Assembly: GCA_022447225.1 (NCBI GenBank)
Contig: JAKVAZ010000015.1
Location: 39,853-103,852, forward strand
Length of the DNA stretch: 64,000 nt
Source of the DNA: Fuerstiella sp.
GTDB taxonomy: Bacteria; Planctomycetota; Planctomycetia; Planctomycetales; Planctomycetaceae
Direction of reading: 5' to 3'
This document shows, one piece after another, positions 55,360-64,000 of this stretch; position 1 is the stretch's first letter, and every line of letters starts with the position of its first letter. The position numbers were made by a program, and so were the translations under genes. Under the pieces are notes generated by a model. The model searched no databases. It was not told where the DNA came from and saw only the letters and a list, made by a program, of their open reading frames with translations.

Positions 55360-55450
55360 CACCAGGTCACCACGACCGTATACCGGAACTCGTGTATGCT
55401 GGTCGGTTTATCCGCAAACCACTCTCAGCCTCGTCGTAAAGGCGAAATTC

Positions 55451-57082
55451 GTGAAATCTGTACTGATCACTGACGGTCTCCATGAGACCGGAATGAATAT
55501 TCTCAACAGTTCGGACGGTATCGAGACGGTTGTGAAACCGAATTTGACACCGGAACAGCTCAAACAGGCTTTGCAAAACGTGGACGGCATTGTTGTCCGC
55601 AGCAAGTCCAGGCTGGGACGAGACATCCTCGAAGGCCAGCAATCCCTGAAAGTAATCGTCCGTGCCGGCGTGGGAGTCGACAACATCGATCTGGAAGCTG
55701 CGACCAGGGCCGGAATTCTGGTGATGAATACACCCACCGGCAACACGACCAGCACCGCAGAACACACGGTAGCAATGATGCTGGCACTGTCTCGTAACAT
55801 TGGTCCGGCTGCGGCCAGTATGCGAGCCGGCAAGTGGGACAGAAAAATGTTTCAGGGAACACAGGTGTCCGGTAAAACACTTGCAGTCATTGGTCTTGGA
55901 CGCATTGGAATTTGCGTGGCACAACGGGCGCGAGCCCTTGAGATGCAGGTAGTGGGATACGATCCTTTTCTGTCCGAAGAACGCGCTCGTGAACATGGCA
56001 TCGAACTGCATCGGGATGTTGACGAGATCGTCCGAGTCGCGGACTACCTGACAGTCCACACGCCACTCACCGATGAAACCCGGGGCATCATTGACGCACA
56101 ACGCCTCGCTGCAATGCCAAAAGGGGCCCGAATTATCAACTGCGCCCGCGGAGGAATCATTGATGAACCCGATCTCGCCGATGCCATTGAATCGGGACAC
56201 ATCGCGGGAGCGGCCATCGATGTCTTCACCCAAGAGCCTCCGGCAGACCGACGTCTGATCGAACTTCCCCAGGTACTGTCGACGCCTCATCTGGGAGCGT
56301 CAACGGACGAAGCTCAGGAGATGGTCGCCGTGGAGGCAGCAGAGATCATGGCCGGATTCCTGATTCGCAATGAGATCCGATATGCGATCAACATGGCTCC
56401 TGTATCCGCTGCGGAAATGGAGGATCTGCGGCACTACATGGGGCTGAGTTATCGCTTGGGACTGCTGTCATCCCAAATGATTCGCGGACAGGCGCTGCAG
56501 TCGGCCGATATTGATTTCCGCGGAGAAGCAGGCGATAAAAACACGCGACTGTTAAAAAGTATTTTCACGACCGGATTACTGGAAGGTGCTTTGGATGCCT
56601 GTGTCAATCTGGTCAACGCATCGTCCGCTGCCAGGGAACGCGGGATTAGTATCACGGAATCAGCCAGTGGTGACAGTGATAATTTTGCTTCGTTGATCAG
56701 TGTAAAACTGAAGACTGATCAAAAGGAATTCTCAGCATCCGGTACAATATTCGGCAACCGATTTCAGCGTCTGGTCCGTCTGGGACGCTATCCGCTTGAG
56801 GCTTTTCTGGACGGCACTCTGCTGATCTATCGTCATCGCGATATGCCTGGACTAATCGGTTTCATCGGTACAATCCTAGGTCGACACAATGTCAATATTG
56901 CCAATATGACACTGGGGCGTCAGAACAGTGACGCTGGCGGAGACTCTGTGGCAGTCCTGAATCTGGACAGTGAACCGTCTCAACAGGCCCTCAGTGAAAT
57001 CGAGCAACATGCTGAAGTGACCGGCGTCGAGATCGTGCGGCTGCCGGCTGCGGACGCCTTCCCGTCGTGGCTCGGAGGATAA
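55451..57082 (+). CDS. serA: D-3-phosphoglycerate dehydrogenase
   Basis: 543 aa, first step of serine synthesis. It is the long form: an NAD domain with GLGRIGICVAQRA, catalytic Arg in NCARGGIID, Glu in FTQEPPAD and His in STPHLGAST, then an intervening domain (about 320-460) and a C-terminal ACT domain (PGLIGFIGTILGRHNVNIAN). The ACT domain normally mediates serine feedback. The start is GTG 55451 with AAAGG upstream. Confidence 0.95.
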   Translation: MKSVLITDGLHETGMNILNSSDGIETVVKPNLTPEQLKQALQNVDGIVVRSKSRLGRDILEGQQSLKVIVRAGVGVDNIDLEAATRAGILVMNTPTGNTTSTAEHTVAMMLALSRNIGPAAASMRAGKWDRKMFQGTQVSGKTLAVIGLGRIGICVAQRARALEMQVVGYDPFLSEERAREHGIELHRDVDEIVRVADYLTVHTPLTDETRGIIDAQRLAAMPKGARIINCARGGIIDEPDLADAIESGHIAGAAIDVFTQEPPADRRLIELPQVLSTPHLGASTDEAQEMVAVEAAEIMAGFLIRNEIRYAINMAPVSAAEMEDLRHYMGLSYRLGLLSSQMIRGQALQSADIDFRGEAGDKNTRLLKSIFTTGLLEGALDACVNLVNASSAARERGISITESASGDSDNFASLISVKLKTDQKEFSASGTIFGNRFQRLVRLGRYPLEAFLDGTLLIYRHRDMPGLIGFIGTILGRHNVNIANMTLGRQNSDAGGDSVAVLNLDSEPSQQALSEIEQHAEVTGVEIVRLPAADAFPSWLGG

Positions 57083-57190
57083 AAGCCCCGCCAAACAGTA
57101 CTTTGCCCGGTGATACCGGAACCCTGACCCTCATATTCGGCAGAAGAATTACGGTGTGACTGGAATCCGGACTTCTCCGTATCGACATGT

Positions 57191-57220
57191 GAATCCGGAC
57201 AAATCCGGACAAATCCGGGG
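57191..57220 (+). repeat. Three tandem decamers between serA and ilvB
   Basis: GAATCCGGAC, AAATCCGGAC, AAATCCGGGG in direct tandem. A second pair, GCAACCGGA at 57303 and 57313, has the same 10-nt spacing nearer the ilvB start. The purpose is unknown; they may be protein-binding sites or chance slippage repeats. Confidence 0.5.
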
Positions 57221-57355
57221 TCGAACCGACCGACTTAGCGTCGTAGAATCAAAAAATAGAGCAAAAACAGTCGTGTAGACCGGACTAAGTTACAATTAAC
57301 AGGCAACCGGAAGCAACCGGATTAGGCTAACAACGTCATCGTGAAGGATACTCCT

Positions 57356-59131
57356 GTGTCAACGGTTCAGAAATCCACTGAAATGATCAGCGGCGCCGAG
57401 ATTATGATCGAAATGCTGATCCGGCAAAAAGCTGAGTTTTGCTTTGCATATCCGGGCGGTGCCAGCATGCCTTTGCATCAGGCATTGAGAAAATATCGCG
57501 ATCAAATTCGCACCATCCTTCCTCGTCATGAACAGGGTGGTAGTTTTGCTGCACAGGGGATCGCGAGATCGACCGGCCGTGCGGGTGTCTGCATGGCAAC
57601 CAGCGGTCCGGGTGCCACAAATCTGGTCACCGGAATCGCTGACGCGAAACTGGACAGCGTTCCTCTGATTGCAATCACCGGCCAGGTTCCTCAGAAATTC
57701 ATTGGAAAGGATGCGTTCCAGGAAACGCCAATGGTGGAAGTCTGTCGCGGGATTACAAAGCATTCCTATATGATCACCGACATTCGTGATGTCGCTCGAA
57801 TCGGCAAGGAAGCCTTCTATGTCGCCACAACGGGCCGTCCCGGCCCCGTACTCATCGACTTCCCCAAGGATATTCAGCAGGCTGAACTGCCTAAAGAAGA
57901 GGTGGATTTCGACCCTCCGTTCAAGCTTCCCGGATACCGACCTGAAGTTCGCAAAGCGCTACCGGAACAGGTGGCTCAGGTCATCGCAGCGATCAAACGT
58001 TCAAAAAAACCTGTGTTCTATGTCGGTGGCGGCTGCATTCTCGGCGATGCCACTGATGAATTCCGTGAATTGGCACTGCGGACCGGAATCCCGGTGGCAA
58101 TGACGGTAATGGGGCTGGGTGCTTTTCCCGGTGATCACGAGCAGTCACTGCACATGTTGGGCATGCACGGAACTGTTTACTCTAATTTCGCCGTAGAAGA
58201 ATCCGACCTGCTGCTGGCATTCGGTGTTCGATTTGATGATCGTGTCACCGGGAAATTCGAAGAGTTCGCAAAGCACGGTAAAATCGTCCACATCGATATT
58301 GATCCGTCAGAACTGCATAAAAACAAAGAGGCTCATATTCCGATTGTGGCTGATCTGAAGGAAGCACTGTCTGCACTGAACCAGACTCTGACCGATGACG
58401 ACATCCCGGAACTGAGCGACTGGCACGCGAAAATATCAGGCTGGAAGAAAAAGTATCCACTGAGCTACGGTGATTCGGGCAACGAGATTCAGCAGCAGTA
58501 CGCCATTGAGGAACTCTACAATCAAACCCGTGATAAGAATCCTTACATCGCGGTCGGGGTGGGACAGCACCAAATGTGGACTGCGCAATACTACAAATTC
58601 AATAAACCACGACGATTCCTGAGCAGTTCGGGGCTCGGCACGATGGGCTTCGGCCTGCCTGCTGCTATGGGAGTTCAGGCCGCTTTTCCCGATTCACTGG
58701 TGATTGACATCGACGGTGACGGTTCGTTTCAAATGAACATCCAGGAACTGGCAACCCTGCACTGCGAAAATCTGCCGGTGAAGATCCTGCTGCTCAATAA
58801 TCAGCACCTTGGGATGGTGACGCAGTGGGAAGATCGTTTTATGGACGGTCGCCGTGCTCATACGTATCTGGGCCCGGTTGATCACCCTGAAGCTCTGGGA
58901 GAAGGAGACGGCAGCATGCCGACACACACCTATCCCGATTTCGTACAAATCGCTGAAGCGTATCAGGTTAAATCCCGACGAGTTCGCAGCAAACAGGAGT
59001 ATCCTGAAGCACTTGCAGAAATGCTGAATCATGACGGTCCCTATTTACTGGACGTGATCTGCATTTATCAGGAACACGTACTGCCAATGATCCCAACAGG
59101 CGGTACTGTGAGCCAGATCATCATTAAATAG
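57356..59131 (+). CDS. ilvB: Acetolactate synthase, large (catalytic) subunit
   Basis: 591 aa; ThDP/FAD enzyme making acetolactate or acetohydroxybutyrate for branched-chain amino acids. The catalytic Glu is in [10 protein letters not shown], the ThDP-Mg motif is [11 protein letters not shown]...NN ([15 protein letters not shown]), and the FAD-domain signature [10 protein letters not shown] is present. AAGGA at 57344, 7 nt upstream, supports GTG 57356 over GTG 57341. TACAAT at 57291 is a possible -10. No ilvN regulatory subunit follows; the next gene is a HEAT-like protein. The small subunit must be elsewhere or absent. Confidence 0.93.
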   Translation: MSTVQKSTEMISGAEIMIEMLIRQKAEFCFAYPGGASMPLHQALRKYRDQIRTILPRHEQGGSFAAQGIARSTGRAGVCMATSGPGATNLVTGIADAKLDSVPLIAITGQVPQKFIGKDAFQETPMVEVCRGITKHSYMITDIRDVARIGKEAFYVATTGRPGPVLIDFPKDIQQAELPKEEVDFDPPFKLPGYRPEVRKALPEQVAQVIAAIKRSKKPVFYVGGGCILGDATDEFRELALRTGIPVAMTVMGLGAFPGDHEQSLHMLGMHGTVYSNFAVEESDLLLAFGVRFDDRVTGKFEEFAKHGKIVHIDIDPSELHKNKEAHIPIVADLKEALSALNQTLTDDDIPELSDWHAKISGWKKKYPLSYGDSGNEIQQQYAIEELYNQTRDKNPYIAVGVGQHQMWTAQYYKFNKPRRFLSSSGLGTMGFGLPAAMGVQAAFPDSLVIDIDGDGSFQMNIQELATLHCENLPVKILLLNNQHLGMVTQWEDRFMDGRRAHTYLGPVDHPEALGEGDGSMPTHTYPDFVQIAEAYQVKSRRVRSKQEYPEALAEMLNHDGPYLLDVICIYQEHVLPMIPTGGTVSQIIIK

Positions 59132-59191
59132 ATGCAGCGAAACTGTCCGCGTTGTTTTTCTTTGATGCTTACATTTTATGTGTCATGACCT

Positions 59192-60328
59192 ATGTCCAGC
59201 GAACCAGACGAACCTCGGACGCCTGAACCTTTCTCCACTGATGTGCCTCAGGAACTTCCACCGGTCACACCTCCTTCAGCGGGTTTCATCGTTCAGTTAT
59301 TTCTGATTCCGGCATTCATTGTTGCAGCAGTCATTGCGGTTTGGGGATTGTTTGGTCAACTTGCCGGTTCGGAAGTAGACCTTGAACGACTGGTTGTTGA
59401 ACTCGGAAACAACAACGAACACCGGCGCTGGCGGGCGGCTCACAATCTTTACGTTCTGCTGCAGAATGGACGCCGTGTCGACCAGACTGACCCCGATCGC
59501 ATCACAGCCCGACGTGATATCGCTGAGGGACTTACGGATTTGTTGAATGACTCACTGGACTCCTCTGTGACTGATGACCCTGGACGACTGAATCATCAGG
59601 TTTTCCTTGCTCGAACAATGGGGTCTCTGGAGTCAGAAGACTTTGTGCTGCCGACTCTTGCCAAAGCAATGGATTCCCGTTGCGACGTCGCTGTTCGAAA
59701 AAGCGCCCTGATGTCACTGGCCCTGATTGCCGGAAGGCATTTCGGAAAACAAACAGGTACATCTGACCTGCCGGTTCCCGCAGCTACACCGGATCTGAGC
59801 CCGCTGAAATCAGACGTGGGATTACCGCTTCCAAGTCCCACTATTCAGAACCAGGAAATCCTTTCGCAACTGAACAGTGCAGCTCAGGACAACGATGCGT
59901 CGATTCGTCACCTGGCTGCATTTGTATTAGGGCTGGTCAGTGGTCCTGAGGCGTTGGAACATCTTCGGGTGCTGTTGCTGGACAGTGACAAATCGACACA
60001 GGTGAATGCCGCAATTGCCTTATCACGCAATGCCGACATCGCCGGGGTTCCCACAATCCTCCGCGTGCTGCAGGGGGAATTCAATGAAGTTGAACCGATA
60101 GCATTAAATGATCTGCCGGCCGCGGAACAGCAGGATGCGGAAGCGGCCCGCCTATTCGATCAGTCAACAGCTCTGGTCAATTGCCTGACAGCCGTATGTA
60201 AACTCTGGAATCGAATTGCTGAATCCGACAGGTCGGAATTGCGGGGTGCGATTCAGCAGCTGGAATCGGTACACGCATCTCCCGGCATTCGACTTCACGC
60301 CACCGCAGTGCTTCGAAAGATTCAATAA
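59192..60328 (+). CDS. Membrane-anchored HEAT-repeat-like protein
   Basis: 378 aa. A Pro/Glu-rich cytosolic start (about 1-27) leads to one membrane helix (IVQLFLIPAFIVAAVIAVWG). Helical pairs of HEAT type follow (RRWRAAHNLYVLLQNG; RCDVAVRKSALMSLALIAG; SIRHLAAFVLGLVSGPEALE; STQVNAAIALSRNADIAGVP). Such repeats are protein-binding scaffolds. The gene is 60 nt after ilvB, perhaps in its transcript, but shows no link to amino-acid synthesis. Confidence 0.8.
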   Translation: MSSEPDEPRTPEPFSTDVPQELPPVTPPSAGFIVQLFLIPAFIVAAVIAVWGLFGQLAGSEVDLERLVVELGNNNEHRRWRAAHNLYVLLQNGRRVDQTDPDRITARRDIAEGLTDLLNDSLDSSVTDDPGRLNHQVFLARTMGSLESEDFVLPTLAKAMDSRCDVAVRKSALMSLALIAGRHFGKQTGTSDLPVPAATPDLSPLKSDVGLPLPSPTIQNQEILSQLNSAAQDNDASIRHLAAFVLGLVSGPEALEHLRVLLLDSDKSTQVNAAIALSRNADIAGVPTILRVLQGEFNEVEPIALNDLPAAEQQDAEAARLFDQSTALVNCLTAVCKLWNRIAESDRSELRGAIQQLESVHASPGIRLHATAVLRKIQ

Positions 60329-60357
60329 TCTCCACGTGATCTTTTGACGACGACTTC

Positions 60358-61935
60358 TCAGCCAACGTCGCCGGTGGACCATTGTCCGTTGATATTTCTC
60401 CAGATATTCGCACCCGGGCTGGCGTCCTGAAGAAGTCCCGGCAGCCGATTCGGTCGCACGTTGTCGTAGCAGTACAGCGCAGAGAACCTGGGGACGGATG
60501 CAGGAATGCCCACTGCTGTGAAACCTGGATGTCCGGTGGCCGGAAATGGCCCGCCATGATTCATTGACGGAGAAACCGCCACCCCCGTAGGCATCTTGTC
60601 GTTGATGAGACGGCCGACCCGTGTCCTCAATGCGGGCTCAATCCGATCGTACACCGTATCGTCACTGCCGTCAGTCGCAGAGCAGATACAACCGGTGAGA
60701 TTACCTTCCAGGTTTTCCGCAATTTCCTCCATTTGCTCGACAGAATCGGCAAGTACAAACAGCGACCCGTTCCCGAACGCCTCCGTCTGAAATGTCTCCG
60801 GCTGTTCGAGAAACCTGGTTCCGGAAACCGTCATCAGTGTATTGGCATAACAGACTCCTGGTCCGCCACCGATCTGTCCCCCGGCCAGAAGTTTCGCGCC
60901 GGCGTTTCTGAGAACCTCAACACTCTCTCCAAAAGCGCGACAGACTCCCTCACTGAGCATCGTACCCGGAGTGGCTGCCTTGAACCGTTCGGCTACGGCA
61001 CCCGCGAACTTTTTCCCGGAGTCGTTGTTGCTGATCACGACCAATCCGGGGTTCGTACAGAACTGTCCGGCCCCCATCAGACAGCTTCCTGCGAATTCGT
61101 CCGCCATCTCATCAAGTCGTTGATTCAGAACCCCATCCAGAATGAATACAGGGTTGATACTGGACAGTTCCAGATAAATAGGCTTGCCCGCAGCGTCTGC
61201 AGCAGCTTTCAATTTCAATCCAGTTTCACGGGCACCGGTATATCCGCAGGCCGCAATTCGCGGGTCGGACACCAGACGATATCCGTCCTCATGACTTGTT
61301 CTGTAAATCAGCTGCACCAGTCCGGGTGGCATGTCGGCAGATTGAATTGCGGCATGTACAGCCACTGCGAATATTCGTGTTGTTTCGGGATGAGAAGAAT
61401 GTCCCTTGGCGATGACAGGGTTTCCGGCGGCAATCGCAGCCGCAAAGTCACCTCCGGCAATACCGTTAAACGCAAAAGGAAAATTATTGGGTCCAAAAAC
61501 AACAACCGGTCCAATGGGGCCCCGCATGGAACGAATTCCGCTGGAGGTATCAATCGTCGCCTCACGCCAAGACTCGTGGCGAGCTGCAGCAGCGGCCAGT
61601 CGCAGTTGATTGGTCGTTCTGGGCAACTCAACATCCGCCAGGCGGGGAGAAACAGGCAGTGCGGTTTCTTCGTGAGCCGCAGCGACAAGCTCATCGGCCC
61701 GAGCTTCGATCTCCGCCGCATAAGCCTCCAGAAAGTCCGCAAAGCGACTACCCGTCCAGTTGCGCATCAACCGCGAGGTCTCTGCCGCCGCTGTCAGGAC
61801 CTGATCGATCTCCGACCACGGACTCACAGGAAAATCGCGATCAATCTCTTCACGAATGGAAGGATTCACAGCACGAAACTGCTGTGACGCTGAGGATGAG
61901 GCCCACTGGCCATTGATAAGAACGGGATTTGTCAT
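60358..61935 (-). CDS. Alpha-ketoglutaric semialdehyde (2,5-dioxovalerate)-type dehydrogenase
   Basis: 525-aa NAD(P)-dependent aldehyde dehydrogenase. The nucleophilic Cys is in GAGQFCTNPGLV and the general-base Glu in IYLELSSINPVFIL. GPIGPVVVFGPNNFPFAF is the cofactor entry region. The FCTNPG form is typical of enzymes oxidising alpha-ketoglutaric semialdehyde from sugar-acid or hydroxyproline breakdown. No companion dehydratase is nearby, so the substrate assignment rests on motif alone. It converges with the HEAT gene, 29 nt between stops. Confidence 0.85.
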   Translation of the reverse strand: MTNPVLINGQWASSSASQQFRAVNPSIREEIDRDFPVSPWSEIDQVLTAAAETSRLMRNWTGSRFADFLEAYAAEIEARADELVAAAHEETALPVSPRLADVELPRTTNQLRLAAAAARHESWREATIDTSSGIRSMRGPIGPVVVFGPNNFPFAFNGIAGGDFAAAIAAGNPVIAKGHSSHPETTRIFAVAVHAAIQSADMPPGLVQLIYRTSHEDGYRLVSDPRIAACGYTGARETGLKLKAAADAAGKPIYLELSSINPVFILDGVLNQRLDEMADEFAGSCLMGAGQFCTNPGLVVISNNDSGKKFAGAVAERFKAATPGTMLSEGVCRAFGESVEVLRNAGAKLLAGGQIGGGPGVCYANTLMTVSGTRFLEQPETFQTEAFGNGSLFVLADSVEQMEEIAENLEGNLTGCICSATDGSDDTVYDRIEPALRTRVGRLINDKMPTGVAVSPSMNHGGPFPATGHPGFTAVGIPASVPRFSALYCYDNVRPNRLPGLLQDASPGANIWRNINGQWSTGDVG

Positions 61936-62103
61936 TGTCTCTGTCGTTGAGGTACCAAATGGATGATGGCTGAACTAAATTTAACCGTATGATACCGGAG
62001 CGTAATCAGTCATCCGAACGATTCAACTGATCGAGCCCCACATCCGGATTGATTTCAGCCGTCGGTACAAACCGCTGCGACAACGCCACACTGGAAGACT
62101 CGA

Positions 62104-63021
62104 TTGACACCCGAAAAAAGACGGCAGAGTAAATCGTATCAGGTCTGTTCCCCCGCCAAAATCAACCTTTTCCTGGAAATCACCGGCCGCCGTGCCGATG
62201 GCTTCCACGATCTTGAAACGGTGATGGTTCGCACCGATCTGTACGATACACTGAGTTTTGAAGGTCGGAACGACGAATGCATCAAAATGTCACTCGTCGG
62301 CACACGAAATCTCGGTGAAACCGATTCATCCCCCGCGCGTTCCGGCGGCCCCGGGTTTCCGCTTGATCATACAAATCTGATCGTAAGAGCAGCTGAAGCT
62401 CTGCGAAAGCACACCGGAATTTCTCGGGGAGTGTCCATCCGTGTCCACAAGCGAATCCCCTGCCAGGCAGGTCTGGCAGGAGGCTCCGGTAACGCAGCGA
62501 CAACACTGCGAGTTTTGAACCGTCTCTGGAATCTTGATCTGCCGTTGTCAGTCCTGCACGGCATTGCTGCCAGTCTGGGAAGCGACGTCAATTTCCTTCT
62601 CAGTGGCTGTCGCGGTGCAGTCTGTCGGGGACGCGGGGAACGAATTAGTCCAATTCGACTGACCACACGACAAAATGGACTTCTCATCGTACCGGAGTCA
62701 GGCAACTCAACCGCCGAGGTGTTTCGATCAGTTGAAGTCTCGCAGGACTTTCACTCAGCGGCAGGCCTGGTGAATTTACTCGGTACCGGAGACAGCCGCT
62801 CAGTCGCTCCCCAATGCTTCAATCGGCTGCAGCCGACTGCAGTAACGCTGAACCATGATATCCGCAGGACGCTTCAGTGGCTGTTGACTCACGCGGGAAA
62901 CGCACTGATGACAGGAAGCGGATCCGGTTGTTTTGCCCTGCTGCGGTCCGCCAGGGAAGCTCGACGTCTTTCACGTCAGTTTGGCGATTGTGCGGGTCTC
63001 GTCACCTCGTTTCAGTTCTAG
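62104..63021 (+). CDS. ispE: 4-(cytidine 5'-diphospho)-2-C-methyl-D-erythritol kinase
   Basis: 305-aa GHMP kinase of the MEP isoprenoid pathway, acting after IspD. The start of the fold is SPAKINLFLEITGRRADGFHDL; the ATP loop is GLAGGSGNAATTL; the C-terminal MTGSGSGCFAL closes the active site. The start is TTG 62104: an in-frame stop lies at 62050 and no ATG or GTG is between them, while GGAAG is 6 nt upstream. Confidence 0.93.
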   Translation: MTPEKRRQSKSYQVCSPAKINLFLEITGRRADGFHDLETVMVRTDLYDTLSFEGRNDECIKMSLVGTRNLGETDSSPARSGGPGFPLDHTNLIVRAAEALRKHTGISRGVSIRVHKRIPCQAGLAGGSGNAATTLRVLNRLWNLDLPLSVLHGIAASLGSDVNFLLSGCRGAVCRGRGERISPIRLTTRQNGLLIVPESGNSTAEVFRSVEVSQDFHSAAGLVNLLGTGDSRSVAPQCFNRLQPTAVTLNHDIRRTLQWLLTHAGNALMTGSGSGCFALLRSAREARRLSRQFGDCAGLVTSFQF

Positions 63022-63136
63022 AACGATCACCGGACTGTGTTCGTTTTCCGGTAGCCCCGCAGCAGATATCGAATACAGACTTCGGCACACAAAGAGTGCG
63101 TAAAAACTCCCCGGCGCAGAGCTGCAGGAAATCCGT

Positions 63137-63922
63137 TCAAACGTACGACTCAGTCGCCAGTTTCGAAAGCAACCAGTGATCGACAAACCGAACGTCACTG
63201 CTTTCCGGATCGAGGACGGAGTCTGTCACACGAACATCCGGCTCTGCCCCGGCCAACCGTATCAATTGAACAGCCTCCACGTTGTGAGCCAGATGCTCAC
63301 TCGATGCCGTTCGCGAAACAGTCCACAACAGAGACTTGTTGCTCATGCTACATGCAGCCAGCCCCTCGACAACGGACTGTTGACAATCAGGACTAAACAG
63401 GACGGCACCGGCGTACCAGTCCGGCATCAGTGACAGCTGATTCAGAGCGACATCGGCCCCGGCACCGGATCCCGCGAGAAATATACGTTCACTATGAATA
63501 TGGAATGCCTGCCGCAAACGCCGGATCGTAACACCCAGCAAATCACGCAGAGGTATTGTCCCGTACTCCAGCAACTCCGTATTCCATCCAAAGCTGACTC
63601 CGTCATTCAGCGCCAGATTTCCCTGAATGCCCAGTCCGCAGTAGTTTTGCCGACTGATCGCTCCGATGACGGGTTCGACCTGACCTTCATGACACCCTGA
63701 ATCATGAAACCAGACGACCAGCGGATAAGCATAGTTCTCTTCGTAATGCGCCGGTACATAGATCGAGACAGGCCAGTCACTTTCTGCGGCTTCAGCCGCC
63801 GCTGCGGAACTGACCGGTTGTTCTTCCAGCAGTTCACGTAATTCCAGAGGCAATTCAGCACCGGAATCACGGGGACTGACTCCGTCGGGAAACGACTCGG
63901 GACCACGGACACGATTGAACAT
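63137..63922 (-). CDS. Alpha/beta-hydrolase-like protein with altered nucleophile elbow
   Basis: 261 aa from ATG 63922 (GAGGGA 9 nt upstream); the frame stays open to the window edge but that extension has no better start. It resembles PHB-depolymerase/esterase-like hydrolases: YVPAHYEENYAYPLVVWFHD near the oxyanion strand, RIFLAGSGAGADVALNQL at the elbow, and VRFVDHWLLSKLA at the end. In the family the elbow is G-F-S-x-G; here the Ser position is Gly and a Ser sits one residue earlier. Either the nucleophile moved or the protein is a non-catalytic homologue. There is no signal peptide. Confidence 0.72.
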   Translation of the reverse strand: MFNRVRGPESFPDGVSPRDSGAELPLELRELLEEQPVSSAAAAEAAESDWPVSIYVPAHYEENYAYPLVVWFHDSGCHEGQVEPVIGAISRQNYCGLGIQGNLALNDGVSFGWNTELLEYGTIPLRDLLGVTIRRLRQAFHIHSERIFLAGSGAGADVALNQLSLMPDWYAGAVLFSPDCQQSVVEGLAACSMSNKSLLWTVSRTASSEHLAHNVEAVQLIRLAGAEPDVRVTDSVLDPESSDVRFVDHWLLSKLATESYV

Positions 63923-64000
63923 AGTAAAAATTCCCTCAAAGATGTCGATCAGTTTCGTGACACTGCAGCACGTCATCCCGAAACTGCTGAATCGAGTTAT

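Noticed and set aside
1-64000. CRISPR arrays, insertion sequences, prophage or integrase genes
   Set aside because: No regularly spaced repeats, transposase or phage proteins were found on either strand; repeats present are short tandem units only.
1-64000. tRNA or rRNA genes
   Set aside because: No TTCGANTCC-type T-arm with matching acceptor stem or rRNA core sequence was recognised by eye; a tRNAscan run would be decisive.

Overview
The window looks like planctomycete chromosome, probably order Planctomycetales; the genus cannot be told from sequence alone. The evidence is a DUF1559 protein with a pseudopilin-type N-terminus and a C-terminal H-X9-DG motif, a WLGIP-type J-like protein fused to a type II secretion ATPase N-domain, a ThuA-like protein, a Cys-rich secreted protein with valine/threonine repeats, weak or absent Shine-Dalgarno sites in front of many genes, and large gene-free gaps. 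There is no phage, transposon, CRISPR, rRNA or tRNA signal.

Layout. Positions 1-302: the start of a Cys-rich exported protein on the minus strand that runs off the left edge. Positions 867-4691: a compact type II fatty-acid/polyketide-like set (two FabZ-like dehydratases, FabG, an ACP with an unusual insertion, FabF), followed by a membrane-anchored hydrolase (4831-5829). Positions 6566-14784: a DUF3748 propeller, an RRM RNA-binding protein, a Gfo/Idh/MocA oxidoreductase, DUF1559, a two-TM K+ channel with an RCK domain, and ThuA. Positions 14826-17668: a YkgJ-like cysteine-cluster protein and FolC. Positions 18008-27931: six co-directional genes forming two ABC-2 exporter modules with two large membrane-anchored accessory proteins. 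This is the most system-like stretch in the window.

Positions 27986-38035 hold Tpx, a T2SS F-domain protein, an HtrA protease, an aminotransferase, the J-like/MshEN chimera, MnmE and YidC. Positions 38036-42355 are sparse. They contain a 61-aa small protein with a textbook terminator, about 1.35 kb without a gene, a polytopic membrane protein, and an 82-aa acidic protein with its own terminator. Positions 42506-48897 hold an FGE-like secreted protein with a C10 tract, an S1-domain protein, and DnaE with an apparently intact PHP metal site. Positions 49078-55315 hold IspD, an unknown, a PSP1 protein, a redoxin, and RsgA overlapping an RtcB-type ligase. Positions 55451-63922 hold SerA, IlvB, a HEAT-like protein, a ketoglutaric-semialdehyde-type dehydrogenase, IspE, and a hydrolase that appears to lack its nucleophile.

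Most of the window is core housekeeping: fatty acid, serine, branched-chain and isoprenoid biosynthesis, replication, tRNA modification and protein insertion. The candidates for something undescribed are the double ABC-2 locus, the FAS-like set with its insertion-bearing ACP, the J-like/MshEN chimera and the two terminator-backed small proteins. None of these can be shown to be a new system without homology and synteny searches.
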